Part shown: positions 1 through 12,343 of the stretch, piece by piece | How the letters are laid out: each line of letters opens with the position of its first letter | Position numbering within the stretch: position 1 is the first letter of the stretch | Source: Ptiloglossa arizonensis | Lineage: Eukaryota > Arthropoda > Insecta > Hymenoptera > Colletidae | Length of the DNA: 64,000 nucleotides | Reading direction: 5' to 3' | NCBI RefSeq assembly: GCF_051014685.1 | Contig: NW_027478903.1 | Coordinates: 124,001 to 188,000, forward strand | Notes under the pieces: model-generated | Database searches by the model: none | What the model was told of the DNA's origin: nothing | The model's input: only the letters and a program-made list of their open reading frames with translations | Program-made: the position numbers and the translations under genes

Positions 1-839
1 TTCTTGGCATCAAACTCCCATATCTCGCGAACGGATTGACCTAACCCAAAAATTCCTATTGCATCTGAAAGTAGAAACTCGCCCGATTACAACGGTATGT
101 GTATTTTTTCCCTTGGCCATTCTGGTTAAGCGTTTGGAGCAGCAGAAGTGCGAAAAATTTGTTGTCTTCTCAACCATTTCTTAGCTTCAAACTTCCTTAT
201 CTCGCGAACGGATTGACCTAACCCAAAAATTCCTATTGCATCTGAAAGTAGAAACTCGCCCGTTTACAACGGTATGTGTATTTTTTCCCTTGGCCATTCT
301 AGTTAAGCGTTTGGAGCAGCAGAATTGCGAAAAATTTTTTGGCTTCTCAACCATTTCTTGGCTTCAACCTCCCATATCTCGCGAACGGATTGACCTAACC
401 CAAAAATTCCTATTGCATCTGAAAGTAGAAACTCGCCCGATTACAACGGTATGTGTATTTTTTCGCTAGCCCGTTCTGGTTAAGCGTTTGGAGCAGCAGA
501 ATTGTGAAAAATTTTTTGCCTTCTCTACCATTTCTTGGCTTCAAACTCCCATATCTCGCGAACAGACTGACCTAACCCAAAAATTCCTATTGCATCTGAA
601 AGTAGAAACTCGCCCGATTACAACGGTATGTGTATTTTTTCCCTAGGCCATTCTGGTTAAGCGTTTGGAGCAGCAGAATTTTGAAAAATTTTTTGCCTTC
701 TCTACCATTTCTTGGCTTCAAACTACCATATCTCGCGAACGGATTGACGTAACCCAAAAATTCCTATTGCATCTGAAAGTAGAAACTCGCCCGATTACAA
801 CGGTCTGTGTATTTTTTCCCTAGGCCATTCTGGTTAAGC
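1..839. repeat. Left edge of the array, mixed monomers
   Basis: The window opens exactly at a monomer start. The first monomer (GGCATC, then a KCEKFVVF-type 3' part with GAAGTGCG and TTTGTTGTC) matches the copy starting at 2302, a 13-monomer offset of 2301 bp. The match does not extend past about one monomer. The following monomers carry the ordinary CCCTAGG or CCCTTGG variants. No gene or non-satellite sequence is present. Confidence 0.85.
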
Positions 840-2280
840 GTTTGGAGCAGCAGAATTGCGAAAAATTTTTTGCCTTCTCAACCATTTCTTGGCTTCAAAG
901 TCCCATATCTCGCGAACGGATTGCCCTGACCCAAAAATTCCTATTGCATCTGAAAGTAGAAACTCGCCCGACTACAACGGTATGTGTATTTTTACCCTAG
1001 GCCATTCTGGTTAAGCGTTCGGAGCAGCAGAATTGCGAAAAATTTTTTGCCTTCTCAACCATTTCTTGTCTTCAAACTCCCATATCTCGCGAACAGACTG
1101 ACCTAACCCAAAAATTCCTATTGCATCTGAAAGTAGAAACTCGCCCGATTACAACGGTATGTGTATTTTTTCCCTAGGCCATTCTGGTTAAGCGTTTGGA
1201 GCAGCAGAATTGTGAAAAGTTTTTTGCCTTCTCTACCATTTCTTGGCTTCAAACTCCCATATCTCGCGAACGGATTGACCTAACCCAAAAATTCCTATTG
1301 CATCTGAAAGTAGAAACTCGCCCGATTACAACGGTATGTGTATTTTTTCCCTAGGCCATTCTGGTTAAGCTTTTGGAGCAGCAGAATTGCGAAAAATTTT
1401 TTGCCTTCTCAACCATTTCTTGGCTTCAAAGTCCCATATCTCGCGAACGGATTGACCTAACCCAAAAATTCCTATTGCATCTGAAAGTAGAAACTCACCC
1501 GACTACAACGGTATGTGTATTTTTTCCCTAGGCCATTCTGGTTAAGCGTTCGGAACAGCAGAATTGCGAAAAATTTTTTGCCTTCTCAACCATTTCTTGT
1601 CTTCAAACTCCCATATCTCGCGAACAGACTGACCTAACCCAAAAATTCCTATTGCATCTGAAAGTAGAAACTCGCCCGATTACAACGGTATGTGTATTTT
1701 TTCCCTAGGCCATTCTGGTTAAGCGTTTGGAGCAGCAGAATTGTGAAAAATTTTTTGCCTTCTCTACCATTTCTTGGCATCAAACTCCCATATCTCGCGA
1801 ACGGATTGACCTAACCCAAAAATTCCTATTGCATCTGAAAGTAGAAACTCGCCCGATTACAACGGTATGTTTATTTTTTCCCTAGGCCATTCTAGTTAAG
1901 CGTTTGGAGCAGCAGAATTGCGAAAAATTTTTTGGCTTCTCAACCATTTCTTGGCTTCAAACTCCCATATCTCGCGAACGGATTGACCTAACCCAAAAAT
2001 TCCTATTGCATCTGAAAGTAGAAACTCGCCCGATTACAACGGTATGTGTATTTTTTCCCTAGGCCATTCTGGTTAAGCGTTCGGAGCAGCAGAATTGCGA
2101 AAAATTTTTTGTCTTCTCAACCATTTCTTGTCTTCAAACTCCCATATCTCGCGAACAGACTGACCTAACCCAAAAATTCCTATTGCATCTGAAAGTAGAA
2201 ACTCGCCCGATTACAACGGTATGTGTATTTTTTCCCTAGGCCATTCTGGTTAAGCGTTTGGAGCAGCAGAATTGTGAAAA
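840..2280. repeat. 8-monomer block, copy 1 of 2
   Basis: This block matches 4201-5641 at a constant offset of 3361 bp (19 monomers minus 2 bases). Shared rare variants in the same order are CCGACTACAACGG followed by TTTACCCTAGG, then GAAAAGTTTTTTG, AAGCTTTTGG, ACTCACCCGACTAC, TATGTTTATT and CTAGTTAAG. The two missing bases are the T-run contractions near 2990 and 4051, which lie between the copies. The left edge is slightly mixed (CGGTCTGTG and GCCCTGACCC occur only here). Confidence 0.85.
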
Positions 2281-2983
2281 ATTTTTTGCCTTCTCTACCA
2301 TTTCTTGGCATCAAACTCCCATATCTCGCGAACGGATTGACCTAACCCAAAAATTCCTATTGCATCTGAAAGTAGAAACTCGCCCGATTACAACGGTATG
2401 TGTATTTTTTCCCTTGGCCATTCTGGTTAAGCGTTTGGAGCAGCAGAAGTGCGAAAAATTTGTTGTCTTCTCAACCATTTCTTAGCTTCAAACTTCCTTA
2501 TCTCGCGAACGGATTGACGTAACCCAAAAATTCCTATTGCATCTGAAAGTAGAAACTCGCCCGATTATAACGGTATGTGTATTTTTTCGCTAGGCCATTC
2601 TGGTTAAGCGTTTGGAGCAGCAGAATTGCGAAAAATTTTTTGCCTTCTCAACCATTTCTTGGCTTCAAAGTCCCATATCTCGCGAACGGATTGACCTAAC
2701 CCAAAAATTCCTATTGCATCTGAAAGTAGAAACTCGCCCGATTACAACGGTATGTGTATTTTTTCCGTAGGCCATTCTGGTTAAGCGTTTGGAGCAGCAG
2801 AATTGTGAAAAATTTTTTGCCTCCTCTACCATTTCTTGACTTCTAACTCCCATATCTCGCGAACGGATTGACGTAACCCAAAAATTCCTATTGCATCTGA
2901 AAGTAGAAACTCGCCCGATTACAACGGTATGTGTATTTTTTCCCTAGGCCATTCTGGTTAAGCGTTCGGAGCCTCAGAATTGC

Positions 2984-2997
2984 GAAAAATTTTTGCC
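2984..2997. other. 176-bp monomer: A5T5 instead of A5T6
   Basis: The A-tract reads GAAAAATTTTTGCC, one T fewer than the usual GAAAAATTTTTTGCC. The same contraction occurs once more at 4046-4058, in the related GCCTCAG monomer. The other GCCTCAG monomers (near 7747, 8811, 10752 and 11640) have the full T6 run, so the deletion marks a local sublineage. Confidence 0.85.
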
Positions 2998-3316
2998 TTC
3001 TTAACCATTTCTTGTCTTCAAACTCCCATATCTCGCGAACGGATTGACCAAACCCAAAAATTCCTATTGCATCTGAAAGTAGAAACTCGCCCGATTACAA
3101 CGGTATGTGTATTTTTTCCCTAGGCCATTCTGGTTAAGCGTTTGGAGCAGCAGAATTGCGAAAAATTTTTTGCCTTCTCAACCATTTCTTGGCTTCAAAG
3201 TCCCATATCTCGCGAACGGATTGACCTAACCCAAAAATTCCTATTGCATCTGAAAGTAGAAACTCGCCCGATTACAACGGTATGTGTATTTTTTCCCTAG
3301 GCCATTCTGGTTAAGC

Positions 3317-4024
3317 GTTCGGAGCAGCAGAATTGCGAAAAATTTTTTGCCTTCTCAACCATTTCTTGTCTTCAAACTCCCATATCTCGCGAACAGACTG
3401 ACCTAACCCAAAAATTCCTATTGCATCTGAAAGTAGAAACTCGCCCGATTACAACGGTATGTGTATTTTTTCCCTAGGCCATTCTGGTTAAGCGTTTGGA
3501 GCAGCAGAATTGTGAAAAATTTTTTGCCTCCTCTACCATTTCTTGACTTCTAACTCCCATATCTCGCGAACGGATTGACGTAACCCAAAAATTCCTATTG
3601 CATCTGAAAGTAGAAACTCGCCCGATTACAACGGTATGTGTATTTTTTCCCTAGGCCATTCTGGTTAAGCGTTCGGAGCAGCAGAATTGCGAAAAATTTT
3701 TTGCCTTCTCAACCATTTCTTGTCTTCAAACTCCCATATCTCGCGAACAGACTGACCTAACCCAAAAATTCCTATTGCATCTGAAAGTAGAAACTCGCCC
3801 GATTACAACGGTATGTGTATTTTTTCCCTAGGCCATTCTGGTTAAGCGTTTGGAGCAGCAGAATTGTGAAAAATTTTTTGCCTCCTCTACCATTTCTTGA
3901 CTTCTAACTCCCATATCTCGCGAACGGATTGACGTAACCCAAAAATTCCTATTGCATCTGAAAGTAGAAACTCGCCCGATTACAACGGTATGTGTATTTT
4001 TTCCCTAGGCCATTCTGGTTAAGC
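3317..4024. repeat. 2-monomer tandem duplication
   Basis: The 354-bp unit at 3317-3670 is followed directly by a second copy at 3671-4024. Each unit starts at GTTCGGAGCAGC, carries CTTGTCTTC and the CAGACTGACC variant, then the GCCTCCTCTACC, GACTTCTAAC and GACGTAACCC monomer. I see no difference between the two units. The next monomer begins with the same GTTCGG but continues as GCCTCAG. Confidence 0.85.
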
Positions 4025-4200
4025 GTTCGGAGCCTCAGAATTGCGAAAAATTTTTGCCTTCTTAACCATTTCTTGTCTTCAAACTCCCATATCTCGCGAA
4101 CGGATTGACCAAACCCAAAAATTCCTATTGCATCTGAAAGTAGAAACTCGCCCGATTACAACGGTATGTGTATTTTTGCCCTAGGCCATTCTGGTTAAGC

Positions 4201-5641
4201 GTTTGGAGCAGCAGAATTGCGAAAAATTTTTTGCCTTCTCAACCATTTCTTGGCTTCAAAGTCCCATTTCTCGCGAACGGATTGACCTAACCCAAAAATT
4301 CCTATTGCATCTGAAAGTAGAAACTCGCCCGACTACAACGGTATGTGTATTTTTACCCTAGGCCATTCTGGTTAAGCGTTCGGAGCATCAGAATTGCGAA
4401 AAATTTTTTGCCTTCTCAACCATTTCTTGTCTTCAAACTCCCATATCTCGCGAACAGACTGACCTAACCCAAAAATTCCTATTGCATCTGAAAGTAGAAA
4501 CTCGCCCGATTACAACGGTATGTGTATTTTTTCCCTAGGCCATTCTGGTTAAGCGTTTGGAGCAGCAGAATTGTGAAAAGTTTTTTGCCTTCTCTACCAT
4601 TTCTTGGCTTCAAACTCCCATATCTCGCGAACGGATTGACCTAACCCAAAAATTCCTATTGCATCTGAAAGTAGAAACTCGCCCGATTACAACGGTATGT
4701 GTATTTTTTCCCTAGGCCATTCTGGTTAAGCTTTTGGAGCAGCAGAATTGCGAAAAATTTTTTGCCTTCTCAACCATTTCTTGGCTTCAAAGTCCCATAT
4801 CTCGCGAACGGATTGACCTAACCCAAAAATTCCTATTGCATCTGAAAGTAGAAACTCACCCGACTACAACGGTATGTGTATTTTTTCCCTAGGCCATTCT
4901 GGTTAAGCGTTCGGAGCAGCAGAATTGCGAAAAATTTTTTGCCTTCTCAACCATTTCTTGTCTTCAAACTCCCATATCTCGCGAACAGACTGACCTAACC
5001 CAAAAATTCCTATTGCATCTGAAAGTAGAAACTCGCCCGATTACAACGGTATGTGTATTTTTTCCCTAGGCCATTCTGGTTAAGCGTTTGGAGCAGCAGA
5101 ATTGTGAAAAATTTTTTGCCTTCTCTACCATTTCTTGGCATCAAACTCCCATATCTCGCGAACGGATTGACCTAACCCAAAAATTCCTATTGCATCTGAA
5201 AGTAGAAACTCGCCCGATTACAACGGTATGTTTATTTTTTCCCTAGGCCATTCTAGTTAAGCGTTTGGAGCAGCAGAATTGCGAAAAATTTTTTGGCTTC
5301 TCAACCATTTCTTGGCTTCAAACTCCCATATCTCGCGAACGGATTGACCTAACCCAAAAATTCCTATTGCATCTGAAAGTAGAAACTCGCCCGATTACAA
5401 CGGTATGAGTATTTTTTCCCTAGGCCATTCTGGTTAAGCGTTCGGAGCAGCAGAATTGCGAAAAATTTTTTGCCTTCTCAACCATTTCTTGTCTTCAAAC
5501 TCCCATATCTCGCGAACAGACTGACCTAACCCAAAAATTCCTATTGCATCTGAAAGTAGAAACTCGCCCGATTACAACGGTATGTGTATTTTTTCCCTAG
5601 GCCATTCTGGTTAAGCGTTTGGAGCAGCAGAATTGTGAAAA
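4201..5641. repeat. 8-monomer block, copy 2 of 2
   Basis: Second copy of the 840-2280 block. It differs by a handful of substitutions, for example CATTTCT for CATATCT near 4267 and TATGAGT for TATGTGT near 5404. The TATGAGT variant reappears at 12131, so the stretch at 11700-12340 was copied from this version and not from the first one. The match to copy 1 ends near 5646, where this copy switches to GCCTCCTCTACC and CTTGACTTC. Confidence 0.85.
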
Positions 5642-8600
5642 ATTTTTTGCCTCCTCTACCATTTCTTGACTTCAAACTCCCATATCTCGCGAACGGATTG
5701 ACGTAACCCAAAAATTCCTATTGCATCTGAAAGTAGAAACTCGCCCGATTACAACGGTATGTGTATTTTTTCCCTAGGCCATTCTGGTTAAGCGTTTGGA
5801 GCAGCAGAATTGCGAAAAATTTTTTGCCTTCTCAACCATTTCTTGGCTTCAAAGTCCCATATCTCGCGAACGGATTGACCTAACCCAAAAATTCCTATTG
5901 CATCTGAAAGTAGAAACTCGCCCGATTACAACGGTATGTGAATTTTTTCCCTAGACCATTCTGGTTAAGCGTTTGGAGCAGCAGAATTGCGAAAAATTTT
6001 TTGCCTTCTCAACAATTTCTTGGCTTCAAACTCCCATATCTCGCGAACGGATTGACCTAACCCAAAAATTCCTATTGCACCTGAAAGTAGAAACTCGCCC
6101 GACTACAACGGTATGTGTATTTTTCCCTAGGCCATTCTGGTTAAGCGTTTGGAGCAGCAGAATTGTGAAAAATTTTTTGCCTTCTCTACCATTTCTTGGC
6201 TTCAAACTCCCATATCTCGCGAACGGATTGATATAACGCAAAAATTCCTATTGCATCTGAAAGTAGAAACTCGCCCGATTACAACGGTATGTGTATTTTT
6301 TCCCTAGGCCATTCTGGTTAAGCGTTCGGAGCAGCAGAATTGCGAAAATTTTTTTGCCTTCTCAACCATTTCTTGTCTTCAAACTCCCATATCTCGCGAA
6401 CAGACTGACCTAACCCAAAAATTCCTATTGCATCTGAAAGTAGAAACTCGCCCGATTACAACGGCATGTGTATTTTTTCCCTAGGCCATTCTGGTTAAGC
6501 GTTTGGAGCAGCAGAATTGTGAAAAATTTTTTGCCTCCTCTACCATTTCTTGACTTCAAACTCCCATATCTCGCGAACGGATTGACGTAACCCAAAAATT
6601 CCTATTGCATCTGAAAGTAGAAACTCGCCCGATTACAGCGGTATGTGTATTTTTTCCCTTGGCCATTTTGGTTAAGCGTTTGGAGCAGCAGAATTGCGAA
6701 AAATTTTTTGCCTTCTCAACCACTTCTTGGCTTCAAACTCCCATATCTCGCGAACGGATTGACCTAACCCAAAAATTCGTATTGCATCTGAAAGTAGAAA
6801 CTCACCCGATTACAACGGTATGTGTATTTTTTCCCTAGGCCATTCTGGTTAAGCGTTTGGAGCAGCAGAAGTGCGAAAAATTTGTTGCCTTCTCAAGCAT
6901 TTCTTAGCTTCAAGCTCCCATATCTCTCGAACGGATTGACGTAACCCAAAAATTCCTATTGCATCTGAAAGTAGAAACTCGCCAGATTACAACGGTATGT
7001 GTGTTTTTTCCCTAGGCCATTCTGGTTAAGCGTTTGGAGCAGCAGAATTGCGAAAAATTTTTTGCCTTCTCAACCATTTCTTGGCTTCAAAGTCCCATAT
7101 CTCGCGAACGGATTGACCTAACCCAAAAATTCCTATTGCATCTGAAAGTAGAAACTCGCCCGATTACAACGGTATGTGTATTTTTTCCCTAGGCCATTCC
7201 GGTTAAGCGTTTGGAGCAGCAGAATTGTGAAAAATTTTTTGCCTTCTCTACCATTTCTTGGCTTCAAACTCCCATATCTCGCGAACAGATTGACCTAACC
7301 CAAAAATTCCTATTGCATCTGAAAGTAGAAACTCGCCCGATTACAACGGTATGTGTATTTTTTCCCTAGGCCACTCCGGTTAAGCGTTTGGAGCAGCAGA
7401 ATTGTGAAAAATTTTTTGCCTTCTCTACCATTTCTTGGCTTCAAACTCCCATATCTCGCGAACGGATTGACCTAACCCAAAAATTCCTATTGCATCTGAA
7501 AGTAGAAACTCGCCCGATTACAACGGTGTGTGTATTTTTTCCCTAGGCCATTCTGGTTAAGCGTTTGGAGCAGCAGAATTGCGAAAAATTTTTTGCCTTC
7601 TCAACAATTTCTTGGCTTCAAACTCCCATATCTTGCGAACGAGTTGACCTAACCCAAAAATTTCTATTGCATCTGAAAGTAGAAACTCGCCCGATTACAA
7701 CGGTATGTGTATTTTTTCCCTAGGCCATTCTGGTTAAGCGTTCGGAGCCTCAGAATTGCGAAAAATTTTTTGCCTTCTTAACCATTTCTTGTCTTCAAAC
7801 TCCCATATCTCGCGAACGGATTGACCAAACCCAAAAATTCCTATTGCATCTGAAAGTAGAAACTCGCCCGATTACAACGGTATGTGTATTTTTTCCCTAG
7901 GCCATTCTGGTTAAGCGTTTGGAGCAGCAGAATTGCGAAAAATTTTTTGCCTCCTCAACCATTTCTTGGCTTCAAAGTCCCATATCTCGCGAACGGATTG
8001 ACCTAACCCAAAAATTCCTATTGCATCTGAAAGTAGAAACTCGCCCGATTACAGCGGTATGTGTATTTTTTCCCTAGGCCATTCCGGTTAAGCGTTTGGA
8101 GCAGCAGAATTGTGAAAAATTTTTTGCCTTCTCTACCATTTCTTGGCTTCAAACTCCCATATCTCGCGAACGGATTGACCTAACCCAAAAATTCCTATTG
8201 CATCTGAAAGTAGAAACTCGCCCGATTACAACGGTGTGTGTATTTTTTCCCTAGGCCATTCTGGTTAAGCGTTTGGAGCAGCAGAATTGCGAAAAATTTT
8301 TTGCCTTCTCAACAATTTCTTGGCTTCAAACTCCCATATCTTGCGAACGAGTTGACCTAACCCAAAAATTTCTATTGCATCTGAAAGTAGAAACTCGCCC
8401 GATTACAACGGTATGTGTATTTTTTCCCTTGGCCATTTTGGTTAAGCCTTTGGAGCAGCAGAAATGCGAAAAATTTTTTGCCTTCTCAACCATTTCTTAG
8501 CTTGAAACTCCCATATCTCGCGAACGGATTGACCTATCCCAAAAATTCCTGTTGCATCTGAAAGTAGAAACTCGCCCTTTTACAAAGGTATGCGTATTTC

Positions 8601-11465
8601 TTCCCTAGGCCATTCTGGTTAAGCGGTTGGAGCAGCAGAATTGCGAAAAATTTTTTGCCTTCTCAACCATTTCTTGTCTTCAAACTCCCCTATCTCGCGA
8701 ACGGATTGACCTAACCCAAAAATTCCTGTTGCATCTGAAAGTAGAAACTCGCCCGATTACAACGGTATGTGTATTTTTTCCCTAGGCCATTCTAGTTAAG
8801 CGTTCGGAGCCTCAGAATTGCGAAAAATTTTTTGCCTTCTTAACCATTTCTTGTCTTCAAACTCCCATATCTCGCGAACGGATTGACCAAACCCAAAAAT
8901 TCCTATTGCATCTGAAAGTAGAAACTCGCCCGATTACAACGGTATGTGTATTTTTTCCCTAGCCCATTCTGGTTAAGCGTTTGGAGCAGCAGAATTGTGA
9001 AAAATTTTTTGCCTTCTCTACCATTTCTTGGCTTCAAACTCCCATATCTCGCGAACAGACTGACCTAACCCAAAAATTCCTATTGCATCTGAAAGTTGAA
9101 ACTCGCCCGATTACAGCGGTATGTGTATTTTTTCCCTTGGCCATTTTGGTTAAGCGTTTGGAGCAGCAGAATTGCGAAAAATTTTTTGCCTTCTCAACCA
9201 TTTCTTGGCTTCAAACTCCCGTATCTCGCGAACGGATTAACCTAACCCAAAAATTCCTATTGCATCTGAAAGTAGAAACTCGCCCGATTACACCGGTATG
9301 AGTATTTTTTCCCTAGGCCATTCTGGTTAAGCGTTTGGAGCAGCAGAATTGTGAAAAATTTTTTGCCTTCTCTACCATTTCTTGGCTTCAAACTCCCATA
9401 TCTCGCGAACGGATTGACCTAACCCAAAAATTCCTATTGCATCTGAAAGTAGAAACTCGCCCGATTACAACGGTATGTGTATTTTTTCCCTAGGCCATTC
9501 TGGTTAAGCGTTCGGAGCAGCAGAATTGTGAAAAATTTTTTGCCTTCTCTACCATTTCTTGGCTTCAAACTCCCATATCTCGCGAACAGACTGACCTAAC
9601 CCAAAAATTCCTATTGCATCTGAAAGTAGAAACTCGCCCGATTACAGCGGTATGTGTATTTTTTCCCTTGGCCATTTTGGTTAAGCGTTTGGAGCAGCAG
9701 AATTGCGAAAAATTTTTTGCCTTCTCAACCACTTCTTGGCTTCAAACTCCCATATCTCGCGAACGGATTAACCTAACCCAAAAATTCCTATTGCATCTGA
9801 AAGTAGAAACTCGCCCGATTACAACGGTATGTGTATTTTTTCCCTTGGCCATTCTGGTTAAGCGTTTGGAGCAGCTGAATTGCGAAAAATTTTTTGGCTT
9901 CTCAACCATTTCTTGGCTTCAAACTCCCATATCTCGCGAACGGATTGACCTAACCCAAAAATTCGTATTGCATCTGAAAGTAGAAACTCACCCGATTACA
10001 ACGGTATGTGTATTTTTTCCCTAGGCCATTCTGGTTAAGCGTTTGGAGCAGCAGAAGTGCGAAAAATTTGTTGCCTTCTCAAGCATTTCTTAGCTTCAAA
10101 CTCCCATATCTCTCGAACGGATTGACGTAACCCAAAAATTCCTATTGCATCTGAAAGTAGAAACTCGCCAGATTACAACGGTATGTGTGTTTTTTCCCTA
10201 GGCCATTCTGGTTAAGCGTTTGGTGCAGCAGAATTGCGAAAAATTTTTTGCCTTCTCAACCATTTCTTGGATTCAAAGTCCCATATCTCGCGAACGGATT
10301 GACCTAACCCAAAAATTCCTATTGCATCTGAAAGTAGAAACTCGCCCGATTACAACGGTATGTGTATTTTTTCCCTGGGCCATTCCGGTTAAGCGTTTGG
10401 AGCAGCAGAATTGTGAAAAATTTTTTGCCTTCTCTACCATTTCTTGGCTTCAAACTCCCATATCTCGCGAACGGATTGACCTAACCCAAAAATTCCTATT
10501 GCATCTGAAAGTAGAAACTCGCCCGATTACAACGGTGTGTGTATTTTTTCCCTAGGCCATTCTGGTTAAGCGTTTGGAGCAGCAGAATTGCGAAAAATTT
10601 TTTGCCTTCTCAACAATTTCTTGGCTTCAAACTCCCATATCTTGCGAACGAGTTGACCTAACCCAAAAATTTCTATTGCATCTGAAAGTAGAAACTCGCC
10701 CGATTACAACGGTATGTGTATTTTTTCCCTAGGCCATTCTGGTTAAGCGTTCGGAGCCTCAGAATTGCGAAAAATTTTTTGCCTTCTTAACCATTTCTTG
10801 TCTTCAAACTCCCATATCTCGCGAACGGATTGACCAAACCCAAAAATTCCTATTGCATCTGAAAGTAGAAACTCGCCCGATTACAACGGTATATGTATTT
10901 TTTCCCTAGCCCATTCTGGTTAAGCGTTTGGAGCAGCAGAATTGTGAAAAATTTTTTGCCTTCTCTACCATTTCTTGGCTTCAAACTCCCATATCTCGCG
11001 AACAGACTGACATAACCCAAAAATTCCTATTGCATCTGAAAGTAGAAACTCGCCCGATTACAGCGGTATGTGTATTTTTTCCCTTGGCCATTTTGGTTAA
11101 GCGTTTGGAGCAGCAGAATTGCGAAAAATTTTTTGCCTTCTCAACCATTTCTTGGCTTCAAACTCCCATATCTCGCGAACGGATTAACCTAACCCAAAAA
11201 TTCCTATTGCATCTGAAAGTAGAAACACGCCCGATTACAACGGTATGTGTATTTCTTCCCTTGGCCATTCTGGTTAAGCGTTTGGAGCAGCTGAATTGCG
11301 AAAAATTTTTTGGCTTCTCAACCATTTCTTGGCTTCAAACTCCCATATCTCGCGAACGGATTGACCTAACCCAAAAATTCGTATTGCATCTGAAAGTAGA
11401 AACTCACCCGATTACAACGGTATGTGTATTTTTTCCCTAGGCCATTCTGGTTAAGCGTTTGGAGC
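5640..11465. repeat. 33-monomer segmental duplication, left copy
   Basis: This block reappears at 17142-23144. From about 6600 onward the offset is a constant 11679 bp (66 monomers minus 3). Before that it is 11502 bp, because the right copy has one more monomer near 18.0-18.2 kb. In the 4.9 kb from 6600 to 11465 I noticed only about ten single-base differences, for example CCCGTATC at 9217 against CCCATATC at 20896, and CCCTGGGCC at 10373 against CCCTAGGCC. The block contains monomer types CTTGCGAACGAG, GCCTCAG with GACCAAACCC, ACAGCGG with CCCTTGGCC, and ATTCGTATTGC with ACTCACCC. The match ends near 11465. Confidence 0.9.
6120..6124. other. T-run contraction (T5 for T6) marking the higher-order unit
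   Basis: The T run before CCCTAGG has five bases here instead of six. Exactly the same deletion, on the same CCCGACTACAACGG background, is present at 13376-13380, 15322-15326 and 17622-17626. The next monomer in all four places carries GATATAACGC. It is therefore one mutation spread by amplification and not four events. Confidence 0.9.
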
Positions 11466-12343
11466 AGCAGAATTGCGAAAAATTTTTTGCCTTCTCAACA
11501 ATTTCTTGGCTTCAAACTCCCATATCTTGCGAACGAGTTGACCTAACCCAAAAATTTCTATTGCATCTGAAAGTAGAAACTCGCCCGATTACAACGGTAT
11601 GTGTATTTTTTCCCTAGGCCATTCTGGTTAAGCGTTCGGAGCCTCAGAATTGCGAAAAATTTTTTGCCTTCTTAACCATTTCTTGTCTTCAAACTCCCAT
11701 ATCTCGCGAACAGACTGACCTAACCCAAAAATTCCTATTGCATCTGAAAGTAGAAACTCGCCCGATTACAACGGTATGTGTATTTTTTCCCTAGGCCATT
11801 CTGGTTAAGCGTTTGGAGCAGCAGAATTGTGAAAAATTTTTTGCCTTCTCTACCATTTCTTGGCATCAAACTCCCATATCTCGCGAACGGATTGACCTAA
11901 CCCAAAAATTCCTATTGCATCTGAAAGTAGAAACTCGCCCGATTACAACGGTATGTTTATTTTTTCCCTAGGCCATTCTAGTTAAGCGTTTGGAGCAGCA
12001 GAATTGCGAAAAATTTTTTGGCTTCTCAACCATTTCTTGGCTTCAAACTCCCATATCTCGCGAACGGATTGACCTAACCCAAAAATTCCTATTGCATCTG
12101 AAAGTAGAAACTCGCCCGATTACAACGGTATGAGTATTTTTTCCCTAGGCCATTCTGGTTAAGCGTTCGGAGCAGCAGAATTGCGAAAAATTTTTTGCCT
12201 TCTCAACCATTTCTTGTCTTCAAACTCCCATATCTCGCGAACAGACTGACCTAACCCAAAAATTCCTATTGCATCTGAAAGTAGAAACTCGCCCGATTAC
12301 AACGGTATGTGTATTTTTTCCCTAGGCCATTCTGGTTAAGCGT
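11466..12343. repeat. Linker segment copied from the 4.9-5.6 kb type
   Basis: Begins with the CTTGCGAACGAG and GCCTCAG monomers of the preceding block. From about 11700 it follows the stretch at 4977-5620 at an offset of 6725 bp, sharing TATGTTTATT, CTAGTTAAG and TATGAGT. The change of template happens inside a GCCTCAG monomer near 11690-11710, where the usual GGATTGACC is replaced by AGACTGACC. No gene is present. Confidence 0.75.

Larger units (their letters stand above)
2281..4200. repeat. Mixed segment with GACTTCTAAC and GCCTCAG monomers
   Basis: Three monomers share the otherwise rare GACTTCTAAC variant (near 2839, 3546 and 3900). Monomers with GTTCGGAGCCTCAG, CTTCTTAACC and GACCAAACCC occur near 2965 and 4025. 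The stretches starting near 2836 and 3898 are related at an offset of 1061 bp, which is 6 monomers minus one base. The part at 2258-2840 reappears at 12344-12926 (offset 10086 bp), sharing ACTTCCTTATC, CGATTATAACGG, TTTTCGCTAGG and TTTTCCGTAGG. Confidence 0.8.
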
